35,471 bases of DNA from an uncultured Pseudoxanthomonas sp. (GTDB taxonomy: Bacteria; Pseudomonadota; Gammaproteobacteria; Xanthomonadales; Xanthomonadaceae). Under the pieces are notes generated by a model that saw nothing but the letters and a program-made list of their open reading frames with translations, ran no database searches and was not told the origin of the DNA. This document shows, in pieces, positions 16,443-25,245 of the stretch. The stretch covers positions 1-35,471 of the forward strand of contig CAMLGZ010000030.1 in assembly GCA_946479745.1 (NCBI GenBank). The letters are read 5' to 3'. How positions within the stretch are numbered: position 1 is the stretch's first letter; every line of letters begins with the position of its first letter. The translations under genes and the position numbers were made by a program.

Positions 16443-19400
16443 TCAGCGCACGATGGTGGTGATGCTGGCATTGTTATTGGCGGTGTCGGATTCCGGCGTA
16501 GTGGTGGTCGCCGCGCCGTTGACTTGCGGCCTGCGGTTGGCCGGGATCGGCAGTGCGTTGACACGGATCCTGAAATCGGCTCGGGCGCTGGCGGCCATCG
16601 GCACGCGGGCGGCGCAGCGGAACGTGACCTGACGGACCGTACCCTGCTTGCGGCAGTCCCAGCCGCTGGGCGCATCGAGGGTGGCGGCCAGGTTCATGGT
16701 GTTGCCGCTGAATACGACCACCGCCTGCTCGGCGGCCAGTGTGCCCAGGTTGCGCAGGGTTGCCGTGTATGGGATCGAGAACGTCAGGCGGGGCACGCTG
16801 GCCGGGCCGCTCAACTGCAGGTCCAGATCCGCCGTGGACGGTGCGGTGACCAGGACCGCGGCCACGGCTTCATCGTTGGCGTGCACCGCGTCGTACGACT
16901 GGGTAGTGGCGGCGACGGCCAGATTGGCGCTGCCCCCGACCTGCGCCGCAGTGGCTACCGCGCTGACCGCGAACGAGGCGCTGGCCGCATTGGCCAGGCT
17001 ATCGGTGTGGCAGGCGATCGAGGTCATGCCGGCGGAGATCTGCGCCGCATCGCACAGCCAACCGCTGGGCGCAACCACTGCGAAGGTGCTGGATTCGGCA
17101 TTCAGCGCGAAACCAATGCCGGTCGCTGCGGCCGCATCCGGCCCCAGGTTGGTCACCGTAGCGGTGTAGCGCAGGGTCTGGCCCACGTTGACGGTTGCCG
17201 TGTCGGCCACGGCGGTGACCGACAGGTCGGCGCGGTGGCGCGATTCGAAGTAGGCCACCACCGGGTCGTGATCGGACAGACGCGAGGGCGAGTTGGCGTC
17301 GTTGCGCGCGATCTCCGGGAAGTCGGCGTTGATGCGTGCGTGATCCAGGCCGAAAGCGGTGCTGGAAACGATCAGCTGCTCATTGACCAATACATGGTCC
17401 AGCGTCTGCGCATTGCCGCCGAAGACGAACGAATAGCGTTCTTCCTGCGGCTCCAGTACGCCCAGGTTGACCAGGTCCGGATTCACCAGATCGACGCCGT
17501 CGCCGGGCACTGCGGTCTCGTTGTCGGTGCTGGGCGTGCCGGTCACCACGTTCATGGTGTCGGCCAGGCCGTCGTTGAAGGCGAATGCGTTGTAGTCGCC
17601 CAGGCTGACGATGCGCTTGCCCGGGTCGGCGGTCTGCAGCGACTGGATCAGATTGGCCAGATATTCGGCCTGCTTCTGGCGTTTCTGGCGCACGCGGTCG
17701 CCCAGCGTGGTGGGGCCGGAAGCTTCCACGCTGTCCACGTCGTTGAGCGAGCGCTGGTGCACCGCGATCGCGGTGATCGGGTAGGTGCGGCCATCGGCGT
17801 AATGCACCACCGCATCCAGCACCAGCGGCGGACGGTCGTTGAGCAGGCTGACCGTGCCGCTGGGCTCGGTCCACGTGATGTCCTTGCCCTGCTGGGTCAC
17901 GCCGAGCACTTGCACGCGCGCCACGCCGGTGGCGACTTCCGCGGTCTTGACCAGGAAGCCCACATCTATGCCGCCCACGTCGTTGCCTTCTTCCAGGTAG
18001 GCGACGTAGTTGGGGTCTGCCTGTCCGGCGGCCACCGCATCGGCATTGATCTTGCTGGCCAGCGTTTGCAGCGTGGTCAGGTTCTCCACTTCCACCGTGG
18101 CCAGGATGTCCGGCGCATTGAGGAAGTTGCGCACCGTCAGCGAGGCCTTGTTGAGGCGGTTGGCGAAGGCCGCCGCGGTCAGCACAGGTTCGCCGGTATT
18201 GGGATCGTTGACGGTGTCGAAGAAGCGTTCCAGGTTGTAGGCCGCCACCGTGAACTCATCGGCGTTGGCCACGCGCGCCGCTTGCGGCGACGGACCCGGC
18301 GAAGTGGTGATGGCGACTGCGGGGTCGCGCAGGATCGTGTAGCGGCGGAAGCCGTAGTCCAGCGGGCCGGTCAGGCCTTCGATCAACGCGCCGGCCGACA
18401 GATTCAGGATGAAAGTCGGACCGCCCAGCGAGTCGCTGTCGATGGTCAGCAGTTCCGGGTTGAAGTCCCAGCGCGGGATCGGCGGAATGCTGCTGCCAGC
18501 AGGCGCGGGGTCGGGCGCCTGGATGCCGGGCTCGCGGAACGGGCGCAGCGTGCCGGTGACCACGGCATTGAGGATGCCGTTGCTGGTGCCGGTGGCGTTG
18601 GGCTCGTTGGTGTTGCCCTGGGTGGGCGCCACCACGGTCAGGCTGGCGGCGGTCACGCGCATGCCTTCCAGACGCTCCAACTGGTCCAGCGCGCCGCTCG
18701 GCGAGGGCAGGCTGGTGTTTAGCGGCACGGGTACGGGCAGCGGGTTGTCGCTGGAGAGCAGGGCCACGCTCGGGCTACCGCTGATCTCGGTCAACGGCAA
18801 CTGGTTCGGATCGGTGGTGGGGACGTATTCGATTACCGTGCCGCTGACCCGCACCCGGTTGCCGACGGCCGCTGCCGCGGGCGGCGCGATGCTGGTGAAC
18901 ACGTACACGCCCTGCGAAGTGGCCGGGTCGGCATCGGCTTCGGCATCGCTGGTCTGCAGGAAGAAGCCGTTGCTCTTGCGTCCGGTCACGATGCCGGTGG
19001 TGGTGACCAGTTGGTTGGCGACCGGAGAGGTCGCACCGCTGCCCTGAATCTCGTGGATGGAAATCAGGGTGACGTCGTCGTTGACGATGGTGGCTTGCGC
19101 CTGCGCATCGCCGAGCACGGCGCCGCTGATGTTGCCCAGGCCCAGGAAGAAGGTTTCGTCGGCTTCCTGCACGCTGTCGTCGGCGACCGCGATGACGACC
19201 TGGGTCGAATCGGCGCCTTCGGCGATGGTCACCGTGCCGGCGCCGGCGGTGTAATCGGTGCCGGCCTGCGCGGTACCGTCGGCGGTAGCGTAGTCCACGC
19301 TGACGCCGCCGGCGCCTGCAGGCTGGGTGAGGATCAAGGTGAAGACGAAATTGCCGGTGGCTTCATCCTGGCTCACGTCGGCCACCGACAGGATCGGCAG

Positions 19401-20015
19401 ACCGCCGCCGCCGCAGACCAGAGCGGCGGACGCCCCGTTACGCGGCGCCGGCGCGGTGAGTGCGAAATCGGCAACGTTATTGTTGCTGTCGGTGCAGCCG
19501 TTGTCGGCGCGCACAGCGGCGGTCGTATTGCTGAGGTTGCCGGTGGGGCTGGAGCCTTCCGCGCAGCTGGCGGTGGTGCCGAAGCCCACGAAGTCGATAT
19601 TGCCGGTGGGGCAGGCGCCGCTCAACGTAACCACCGAGTTGACCAGCGCCACCTTGCCGGCGGTGCCGGACATGGCGATGGTGCCGGTGGCGTCGGGCGT
19701 GGGCAGCGCGGGCGCGGCGGTGTTGGTGCCATCGGCCTGCTTGATCAGGTAGTAGCCGCCGGCCGGCAGGTTGCCGCTGAGGTTGGTGCGCGCCCAGGTG
19801 GTGCCGGCGGCGCTGGCGTACTGCACGGACCAACCGTCCAGACTGACCGTGGAAGTGGAATTGTTGTGCAGCTCGATGTAATCGCTGCGCAGCGGCGCGC
19901 CGGAATTGCCGCCGCCGCCGTAGACCTGGCTGATTACGACCTGCGCCTGGGCAGCGCCCGCGCACAGCAACGAAAACACCGCCAGCGCCGTCAGGCGCGC
20001 GAACCCGTACTTCAT
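16443..20015 (-). CDS. Large secreted nuclease (ExeM/NucH type, multidomain)
   Basis: A 1190-residue exported protein. A signal peptide ends near Ala24 (AQAQ). An N-terminal lamin-tail domain follows (about 26-140, VVISQVYGGGGNSGAPLRSD, DYIELHNN), then a Calx-beta calcium-binding repeat (about 208-313), an OB-fold-like region (about 320-450), an endonuclease/exonuclease/phosphatase domain (about 580-915) with AYNLERFFD, VEVENL, SLGDYNAF and the catalytic SDHDPV near 910, and two C-terminal DUF11-like beta domains (about 917-1190). This layout is that of extracellular DNases such as ExeM, which degrade extracellular DNA for nutrients or biofilm dispersal. The ATG at 20015 follows GGGAGAGG; the longer frame to 20135 is rejected. 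It is monocistronic with its own terminator. Confidence 0.9.
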   Translation of the reverse strand: MKYGFARLTALAVFSLLCAGAAQAQVVISQVYGGGGNSGAPLRSDYIELHNNSTSTVSLDGWSVQYASAAGTTWARTNLSGNLPAGGYYLIKQADGTNTAAPALPTPDATGTIAMSGTAGKVALVNSVVTLSGACPTGNIDFVGFGTTASCAEGSSPTGNLSNTTAAVRADNGCTDSNNNVADFALTAPAPRNGASAALVCGGGGLPILSVADVSQDEATGNFVFTLILTQPAGAGGVSVDYATADGTAQAGTDYTAGAGTVTIAEGADSTQVVIAVADDSVQEADETFFLGLGNISGAVLGDAQAQATIVNDDVTLISIHEIQGSGATSPVANQLVTTTGIVTGRKSNGFFLQTSDAEADADPATSQGVYVFTSIAPPAAAAVGNRVRVSGTVIEYVPTTDPNQLPLTEISGSPSVALLSSDNPLPVPVPLNTSLPSPSGALDQLERLEGMRVTAASLTVVAPTQGNTNEPNATGTSNGILNAVVTGTLRPFREPGIQAPDPAPAGSSIPPIPRWDFNPELLTIDSDSLGGPTFILNLSAGALIEGLTGPLDYGFRRYTILRDPAVAITTSPGPSPQAARVANADEFTVAAYNLERFFDTVNDPNTGEPVLTAAAFANRLNKASLTVRNFLNAPDILATVEVENLTTLQTLASKINADAVAAGQADPNYVAYLEEGNDVGGIDVGFLVKTAEVATGVARVQVLGVTQQGKDITWTEPSGTVSLLNDRPPLVLDAVVHYADGRTYPITAIAVHQRSLNDVDSVEASGPTTLGDRVRQKRQKQAEYLANLIQSLQTADPGKRIVSLGDYNAFAFNDGLADTMNVVTGTPSTDNETAVPGDGVDLVNPDLVNLGVLEPQEERYSFVFGGNAQTLDHVLVNEQLIVSSTAFGLDHARINADFPEIARNDANSPSRLSDHDPVVAYFESRHRADLSVTAVADTATVNVGQTLRYTATVTNLGPDAAAATGIGFALNAESSTFAVVAPSGWLCDAAQISAGMTSIACHTDSLANAASASFAVSAVATAAQVGGSANLAVAATTQSYDAVHANDEAVAAVLVTAPSTADLDLQLSGPASVPRLTFSIPYTATLRNLGTLAAEQAVVVFSGNTMNLAATLDAPSGWDCRKQGTVRQVTFRCAARVPMAASARADFRIRVNALPIPANRRPQVNGAATTTTPESDTANNNASITTIVR

Positions 20016-20149
20016 AAACCTCTCCCTAGATATGAACGCAGCACGAGCGACTGACTGCCGGCCGATTGTGGCGCAATCCTCGGCCCGGCGCATGACACCG
20101 CCGTGACGCCAGCCGTTACCATGCCCAACCCGCACCCCTCAGGTTCCGC

Positions 20150-21031
20150 ATGAGCATCCAGGACAACCAGCGCCCGCTGGAAGAAGGCATCCACACCGAT
20201 CTGGCCGGCCGCATGAGCTACGCCGGCTACCTGCGCCTGGACCTGCTGCTGGCCGCGCAGCAGCCGGTGTCGCAGCCGCCGCACCACGACGAGCTGCTGT
20301 TCGTGGTGCAGCACCAGGTGTCGGAGCTGTGGATGAAGCTGATGATCCACGAGCTGCGCGCGGCCCTGGCGCATCTGCAGCGCGACGAGGTCTGGCAATG
20401 CCGCAAGGTGCTGGCGCGCAGCAAGCAGGTACTACGCCAGCTGACCGAGCAATGGTCGGTGCTGGAAACGCTGACGCCTTCGGAATATATGGGTTTCCGC
20501 GACCTGTTGGGGCCGTCTTCGGGTTTCCAGTCGCTGCAGTACCGCACCATCGAGTTCCTGCTGGGCAACAAGAACGCCGACATGCTGCGCGTGTTCGCCC
20601 ACGACCCGCAGGGGCAGGCGGATCTGGAGCAAGTGTTGCGCGCGCCCAGCCTGTACGAAGAATTCCTGCGCTACCTGGCCCGTTTCGGCCATGCCATTCC
20701 CGCCGAACGCCAGGAGCGCGACTGGAGCCTGCCGCACGTCAACGATCCTTCGTTGTTGCCGGTGTTCGAGGCCATCTACGAGGACACCGGCCGCTACTGG
20801 CGCGAGTACGCGCTGTGCGAGGACTTCGTGGACCTGGAAACCCAGTTCCAGCTGTGGCGGTTCCGGCACATGCGCACGGTGCTGCGCATCATCGGCTTCA
20901 AGCGCGGCACCGGCGGTTCCAGCGGGGTGGGGTTCCTGCGCCAGGCGCTGGAGCTGACGTTCTTCCCGGAGCTGTTCGAGGTGCGCACCATGATCGACGG
21001 CAAGCCCGGATCGGCCGCACCCGCCTATTAA
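20150..21031 (+). CDS. kynA: Tryptophan 2,3-dioxygenase
   Basis: A 293-residue haem dioxygenase that opens the indole ring of L-tryptophan to N-formylkynurenine, the first step of the kynurenine pathway. Family landmarks: [35 protein letters not shown], the substrate-binding [16 protein letters not shown], and [20 protein letters not shown] near the C-terminus, which contains the axial haem His. The length matches bacterial TDOs. It is divergent from the nuclease gene across 134 bp. No kynB or kynU gene is next to it, so the rest of the pathway is elsewhere. A REP doublet follows immediately. Confidence 0.96.
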   Translation: MSIQDNQRPLEEGIHTDLAGRMSYAGYLRLDLLLAAQQPVSQPPHHDELLFVVQHQVSELWMKLMIHELRAALAHLQRDEVWQCRKVLARSKQVLRQLTEQWSVLETLTPSEYMGFRDLLGPSSGFQSLQYRTIEFLLGNKNADMLRVFAHDPQGQADLEQVLRAPSLYEEFLRYLARFGHAIPAERQERDWSLPHVNDPSLLPVFEAIYEDTGRYWREYALCEDFVDLETQFQLWRFRHMRTVLRIIGFKRGTGGSSGVGFLRQALELTFFPELFEVRTMIDGKPGSAAPAY

Positions 21032-21032
21032 C

Positions 21033-21107
21033 GCAGGTCGGGGCTACGCCCCCGACACGCCAGCCACGTCCGGGTCCATGCGCGTCGGGGGCGTAGCCCC
21101 GACCTAC
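21033..21107. repeat. REP doublet (GTCGGGGC family)
   Basis: Left arm GCAGGTCGGGGCTACGCCCC and right arm complementary to GTAGGTCGGGGCTACGCCCC, separated by about 29 bp. The left arm carries GCAG instead of GTAG. Each arm has its own hairpin (GGGGC-TAC-GCCCC). A half copy of the same family is fused to another at 32319. Confidence 0.85.
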
Positions 21108-21243
21108 GCAGCCCGCGCCCCGCTGGCAAAAGTCCGCTTTATTTGACGCCAGCGGCGCCGGTCGGTGATCCTCGCCTGTCCCGCGCCAAGGCGCGGAATC
21201 CTATTTCCCGCTATATCCGAATGCTGAACAAGGGGGCAAATCC

Positions 21244-22803
21244 ATGAGCTCAACCATACCGAACGCCGCAGAACCGGCCGGCCCACCGCTGGAGGCGCCT
21301 GCAGGCAACGACGCTTCGCCGCCGCCGGAATTCGGCCAGCGCATGGGCCATCCCAAACCGCTGTGGATGCTGTTCATGACCGAGTTCTGGGAACGCTTCG
21401 CGTTCTACGGCATCCGCTGGGCGCTGGTGCTGTACATGGTGGCGCAGTTCCACGCCGGCAACGACGCTGGCGAGGCGCCGTCGAATCTCATCTACGGCGC
21501 TTATCTGGCGCTGGTCTACGCAGCCGCGATCTTCGGCGGATACGTTGCCGACCGGGTGCTCGGCTATCAGCGCTCGATCCTGCTGGGCGCGGTGATCATG
21601 GCGGCCGGCTTGTTCATGATCGCGATGCCCGACGAACAGATCTTCAAGTTCGGCCTGGCCACCGTGATCTGCGGCAACGGCCTGTTCAAGCCCAATATCT
21701 CGACGATGGTAGGCAAGCTTTACGCCGTAAGCGATGGCCGTCGCGATGCGGGTTTCACCATCTTCTACATGGGCATCAACCTCGGCGGTTTCCTCGCGCC
21801 GATCGCGACCGGATTTCTCGCCGAGCAGGTGTTCGGTACGCAGGCGATGCCGGCCTACAAGTATGTGTTCATCGCTTCGGGCATCGGCATGGTATTCAGC
21901 CTGGTGTGGTTCTGGTTCGGTCGCCGCCAGCTCAAAGGCATCGGCCGTCCGCCGGAGGGCGATGGCGGCAAGCAGAAGGTGCTGTATGTCTTCCTGGGCG
22001 CACTGCTCGCGATCCCGGCCGTGTACTTCCTGCTGTCGATGGGCGCCGAGGCGCTGCAATGGTTCGTGCTGCTGCCGATGTTCGTCATTCTGTGCGCATT
22101 GCTGCTGATCGAGGGTATCCGCGAAGGCAAGGTGCAGCGCGACAAGGCCATCGCGATGCTGATCATCTTCGTCTTCAACGTGATGTTCTGGATGTTCTTC
22201 GAGCAAGCGGGCAGTTCGTTCACCTTTCTCGCCGACAAGATCGTTGATCGCGACATCTTCGGTCCTGGCGGCTTCGTGTTCTCGAATGCATGGTTCCAGT
22301 CGGTGAACTCGCTGGCCATCATCGCCCTTGCGCCGGTGATTGCGATGATCTGGATCTGGATGGGCAGGCGCAACGTCGAGCCTTCGATCCCGCGCAAGTT
22401 CAGCCTGGGTCTGATCTTCAATGGCCTGGCCTTCCTGCTGTTGATGTTCGCGCTGTCCAGCCTGGTCAATGTCGTCGGCAAGATCCCGTTCTGGACGCTG
22501 TTCATGGTCTACGTCATCCAGTCGGTCGGCGAACTGTGTCTGTCGCCTATCGGCCTGTCGATGGTCACCAAGCTGGCGCCGGTGCGTCTGGTGGGTTTCG
22601 GTATGGGCGGCTGGTTCCTGTCCACCGGCATCGGCAACAACCTGTCGGGTATTTTCGCCGGGCACGTCAGCGGTACGGGCGGGATGACGGTGCAGTCCGC
22701 GCATGCCGGCTACACCTTCGGGTTCTGGGCGTTGTTGATCGCGGGCGCCCTGTTGTTCCTGTTGGGGCCGCTGATCCAGAAACTCATGCACGGCGTCAAA
22801 TGA
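21244..22803 (+). CDS. POT/PTR2 family proton-coupled peptide transporter
   Basis: A 519-residue inner-membrane transporter with about 12-14 helices. The proton-coupling signature ExxERFxYYG is present as E47-F-W-E50-R51-F-A-F-Y-G, and the PTR2 signature FYMGINLGGFLAP is in helix 5. POT proteins import di- and tripeptides with protons. The start at 21244 follows AGGGGG. The N-terminal ~35 residues are Pro/Ala-rich and cytoplasmic. Its stop overlaps the start of a thioredoxin-like lipoprotein gene (ATGA), so the two are co-translated. An even longer antisense frame (about 538 codons) covers this gene and is a codon-bias shadow. Confidence 0.95.
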   Translation: MSSTIPNAAEPAGPPLEAPAGNDASPPPEFGQRMGHPKPLWMLFMTEFWERFAFYGIRWALVLYMVAQFHAGNDAGEAPSNLIYGAYLALVYAAAIFGGYVADRVLGYQRSILLGAVIMAAGLFMIAMPDEQIFKFGLATVICGNGLFKPNISTMVGKLYAVSDGRRDAGFTIFYMGINLGGFLAPIATGFLAEQVFGTQAMPAYKYVFIASGIGMVFSLVWFWFGRRQLKGIGRPPEGDGGKQKVLYVFLGALLAIPAVYFLLSMGAEALQWFVLLPMFVILCALLLIEGIREGKVQRDKAIAMLIIFVFNVMFWMFFEQAGSSFTFLADKIVDRDIFGPGGFVFSNAWFQSVNSLAIIALAPVIAMIWIWMGRRNVEPSIPRKFSLGLIFNGLAFLLLMFALSSLVNVVGKIPFWTLFMVYVIQSVGELCLSPIGLSMVTKLAPVRLVGFGMGGWFLSTGIGNNLSGIFAGHVSGTGGMTVQSAHAGYTFGFWALLIAGALLFLLGPLIQKLMHGVK

Positions 22804-23399
22804 TGCGGAAGGTTCTCTTAAGCGCATTGGCCCTGTCGCTGGCTGTCGTGCTGGCAGCGTGTTCACGGGAAAAGCCGGCGGCGGAGCCGGAACCCAACCC
22901 GCCGTCGATGAAAGCCAATACCTCGGTCAAGCCGGATACGTCCCGGCCGGTCGCTTCCGGCAACACGCCCACCGCTGCGGATATCGCGGCGGTGGCGGCA
23001 TTGAGTGCGATGTTCGATCCGAAGCGCGACCCGGCCAGCGACCTGGAAATGGCCAAGGTCGAAGCCCAGCGCGGCGGCAAGCGCATCCTGTTGGATGTCG
23101 GCGGCGAGTGGTGCAGCTGGTGCCACATCCTGGACAAGCTGGTCGAAGAAGACGGCGAGATCCGCAGCTTCCGCGACGCCAACTTCGTATGGATGAAGGT
23201 CAACTACAGCGAAGAGAACGAGAACAAGGCGTTTCTTTCCGCGTATCCCGAAATAAAGGGCTATCCGCACCTGTTCGTACTGGATGCCGATGGCAATCTG
23301 CTGCACTCCCAGTTCACCGGGGATCTGGAAAAGGGCAAAGGCTACGATCGCAAAAAGTTCTTCGCCTTCCTCAAGGAATGGGCGCCCGCCACCAACTGA
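22800..23399 (+). CDS. Thioredoxin-like lipoprotein
   Basis: A 199-residue lipoprotein: signal with lipobox LAAC (Cys21), a Pro/Thr-rich linker to about residue 60, then a thioredoxin-fold domain with the redox motif W104-C105-S-W-C108 followed by His. The domain ends with the cis-Pro loop GYPHLFVLD and a helical end (KFFAFLKEWAP). It resembles the DsbD-gamma/thioredoxin_7 group, so it probably reduces or isomerises disulfides, or handles Cys-ligated partners, in the periplasm. ATG codons at 22800 and 22803 are both possible. It overlaps the peptide transporter stop codon, a pairing without an obvious functional reason. Confidence 0.85.
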   Translation: MMRKVLLSALALSLAVVLAACSREKPAAEPEPNPPSMKANTSVKPDTSRPVASGNTPTAADIAAVAALSAMFDPKRDPASDLEMAKVEAQRGGKRILLDVGGEWCSWCHILDKLVEEDGEIRSFRDANFVWMKVNYSEENENKAFLSAYPEIKGYPHLFVLDADGNLLHSQFTGDLEKGKGYDRKKFFAFLKEWAPATN

Positions 23400-23404
23400 T
23401 TGTC

Positions 23405-23474
23405 TTGTAGAGCCGAGCTTGCTCGGCTGCTCTTGGCGAAATCAAAAAGCAGCCGAGCAAGCTCGGCTCTACAA
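23405..23474. repeat. GTAG REP doublet (GTAGAGCCGAGC family)
   Basis: Inverted arms TTGTAGAGCCGAGCTTGCTC and complement ending CTACAA around a short A-rich centre. It lies between convergent genes, 5 bp after the thioredoxin-like gene and 8 bp before the MarR stop. It is nearly identical to 13425-13495. Confidence 0.9.
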
Positions 23475-23482
23475 AGCCTGCT

Positions 23483-23998
23483 CTATTTTTCCGAAATGTT
23501 GCCGATGCCCTCGGCCAGCTTGGCTATCAACAGGTCCAGTTGCGCGCGGTCGTTTTCGTCCAGGCCGGCCAACAGGCGGCGCTCGCACTCCAGCGCCATC
23601 GGCGCCACTTCGTCGTAGACCGTGTAGCCCACCGGCGAAAGTTCCAGCACCGAACGCCGGCGGTCGTCGCCATGGGTGTCGCGCTGCACCAGCCCGCGCT
23701 CCAGCAGGCGGGCCAGAGCCCGGCTGACGGCGACCTTGTCCATGGCCGTGCGCTCAGCCACCTCCCCGGCGGACAGCTCCGGGTAGCGACCCAGCACCGC
23801 CATGATCCGCCATTCGGTGACCGCCAGACCGAAGCGCTGGCCGTACAGGCCTGAAATGGTCTGACTGATGCGGTTGGACAGGATGCTCAGGCGGTAAGGC
23901 AGGAAATGCTCCAGTTCCAGGACGGCATGCTCCTGGACGGGACGTTCCTGGGGGGCGGCGGGAGAAGAAGAGTTAGGGCTGGGGCTGGGGTCGTTCAT
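23483..23998 (-). CDS. MarR family transcriptional regulator (likely of hppD-hmgA)
   Basis: A 171-residue MarR-type regulator. After a Pro/Ser-rich N-terminal tail (residues 1-25), the winged helix runs from about residue 60 to 130: LSAGEVAERTAMDKVAVSRA as helix-turn-helix and the wing DTHGDDRRRSVLEL. The ATG at 23998 has GAGGA about 9 bp upstream. It is divergent from hppD, and a perfect palindrome sits in the hppD promoter, so it most likely represses homogentisate-pathway genes until a tyrosine catabolite is bound. That regulation is inferred from position. A longer frame to 24148 crosses the promoter and is rejected. Confidence 0.88.
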   Translation of the reverse strand: MNDPSPSPNSSSPAAPQERPVQEHAVLELEHFLPYRLSILSNRISQTISGLYGQRFGLAVTEWRIMAVLGRYPELSAGEVAERTAMDKVAVSRALARLLERGLVQRDTHGDDRRRSVLELSPVGYTVYDEVAPMALECERRLLAGLDENDRAQLDLLIAKLAEGIGNISEK

Positions 23999-24029
23999 GA
24001 AGCGTTCCTCGGTAATGATGCATCGCCGC

Positions 24030-24058
24030 TTGCAATTGGTTTCATATGAAACTATAAA
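24030..24058 (+). promoter_or_regulatory. hppD promoter with palindromic operator in the spacer
   Basis: A -35-like TTGCAA (24030-24035), a spacer of exactly 17 bp and a -10 TATAAA (24053-24058) fit a sigma-70 promoter reading into hppD, whose ATG is 38 bp further on. The perfect 14-bp palindrome GTTTCATATGAAAC (24039-24052) fills the spacer, so a bound MarR dimer would exclude RNA polymerase. It is also 41 bp from the MarR start and could serve autoregulation. Confidence 0.7.
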
Positions 24059-24095
24059 GTTGGCTTCCCCGGAACAAGCCTGCGAGGCATGAACC

Positions 24096-25187
24096 ATGAG
24101 CGCACAGCCCAATCTTGGCATGCAGGTCACCACCTTCGAAAATCCCATGGGTATCGACGGCTTCGAATTCGTCGAATTCGCCGCTCCCCCGGATCAGGGC
24201 GAGCTGCTGCACGACTATTTCCGCAAGCTGGGATTCACCGCGGTGTTGCACCACAAGACCCGGCCCATCACCGTCTACCGCCAGGGCGGGGTCAACTTCC
24301 TGGTCAACGAAGACCCCGATTCCTTCGCCGCCGATTTCGCCAAGGCCCATGGCCCCAGCGCCTGCGGCTTTGCCATCCGCTTCCGCAAACCCGGCAGCGA
24401 AGTGCTGAAGACCGTGCTCGGCAACGGCGGTGAAGCGATCGACCACAAGGAGGCGAGCAAGGCAGTCGACGCGCCCGTCGTGAAGGGCATCGGCGATTGC
24501 ATGCTGTACCTGATCGATCGGTACGGAGACCACGGCAGCATGTACGACGACTTCCTGCCGGTGCAGGGCGCCGAGCAGAATCCGAAAGGCTTCGGTCTGA
24601 CCTTCATCGACCACCTGACCCACAACCTGTATTTCGGCAACATGCAGAAGTGGTCGGACTACTACGAGCGTCTGTTCAATTTCCGCGAGATCCGCTACTT
24701 CGACATCAAGGGCGCCAAGACCGGCCTGGTGTCCAAGGCGATGACCGCGCCGGACGGCGTTGTGCGCATCCCGCTCAACGAATCCAGCGACCCGAAATCG
24801 CAGATCAACGAATACCTGGACGCCTACCACGGCGAAGGCATCCAGCATATCGCCTGTTTCACCGACGACATCTACTCCACCGTCGAGGCGATGCGCGCGC
24901 AGGGCGTGGAATTCCTGGATACGCCGGACACCTATTTCGACGTGATCGACCAGCGCGTACCCAACCACGGCGAAGACGTGCCACGGCTGGCGCGCAACAA
25001 GATCCTGATCGACGCAGACACTGAGACCCACCAGCGCAAGTTGCTGCAGATCTTCACCCAGAACGCGATAGGCCCGATCTTCTTCGAGATCATTCAGCGC
25101 AAGGGCAACGAAGGTTTCGGCGAAGGCAATTTCCAGGCGCTGTTCGAGAGCATCGAACGTGATCAGATGAAGCGCGGGTTTCTCTGA
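24096..25187 (+). CDS. hppD: 4-hydroxyphenylpyruvate dioxygenase
   Basis: A 363-residue non-haem iron dioxygenase that converts 4-hydroxyphenylpyruvate to homogentisate in tyrosine degradation. The fold is two VOC-type halves. Expected iron ligands are present: His173 (FIDHLTHN), His251 (GIQHIAC) and Glu331 (GPIFFEIIQRKG), and the C-terminal gating helix GEGNFQALFESIERDQ is intact. It is the first gene of a probable hppD-DUF559-hmgA transcript under a promoter with a palindromic operator. Its stop is 3 bp before the left inverted repeat of the DUF559 unit. Confidence 0.97.
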   Translation: MSAQPNLGMQVTTFENPMGIDGFEFVEFAAPPDQGELLHDYFRKLGFTAVLHHKTRPITVYRQGGVNFLVNEDPDSFAADFAKAHGPSACGFAIRFRKPGSEVLKTVLGNGGEAIDHKEASKAVDAPVVKGIGDCMLYLIDRYGDHGSMYDDFLPVQGAEQNPKGFGLTFIDHLTHNLYFGNMQKWSDYYERLFNFREIRYFDIKGAKTGLVSKAMTAPDGVVRIPLNESSDPKSQINEYLDAYHGEGIQHIACFTDDIYSTVEAMRAQGVEFLDTPDTYFDVIDQRVPNHGEDVPRLARNKILIDADTETHQRKLLQIFTQNAIGPIFFEIIQRKGNEGFGEGNFQALFESIERDQMKRGFL

Positions 25188-25190
25188 CGT

Positions 25191-25239
25191 CTTAAAAGCC
25201 CCTCTCCCTACGGGAGAGGGGTTGGGGTGAGGGTACGGT
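25191..25239 (+). repeat. Left inverted repeat of the DUF559 unit
   Basis: 49 bp. It starts CTTAAAAGCCCCTCTCCC, has loop TAC, then GGGAGAGGGG and the G-rich tail. It begins 3 bp after the hppD stop and ends 6 bp before the DUF559 ATG, so its hairpin sits where it could affect mRNA stability or termination between hppD and downstream genes. Confidence 0.9.
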
Positions 25240-25245
25240 GGAGCC

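Noticed and set aside
16524..18722. 732-codon plus-strand open frame antisense to the secreted nuclease
   Set aside because: Low-complexity Gly/Arg/His/Val composition, no ribosome-binding site, and the opposite strand encodes recognisable nuclease domains.
21250..22866. 538-codon minus-strand open frame antisense to the POT transporter, longer than the transporter itself
   Set aside because: Its translation is rich in His, Gln, Arg and Asp with no domain, while the plus strand encodes a complete transporter with family signatures. It is a high-GC codon-bias shadow.
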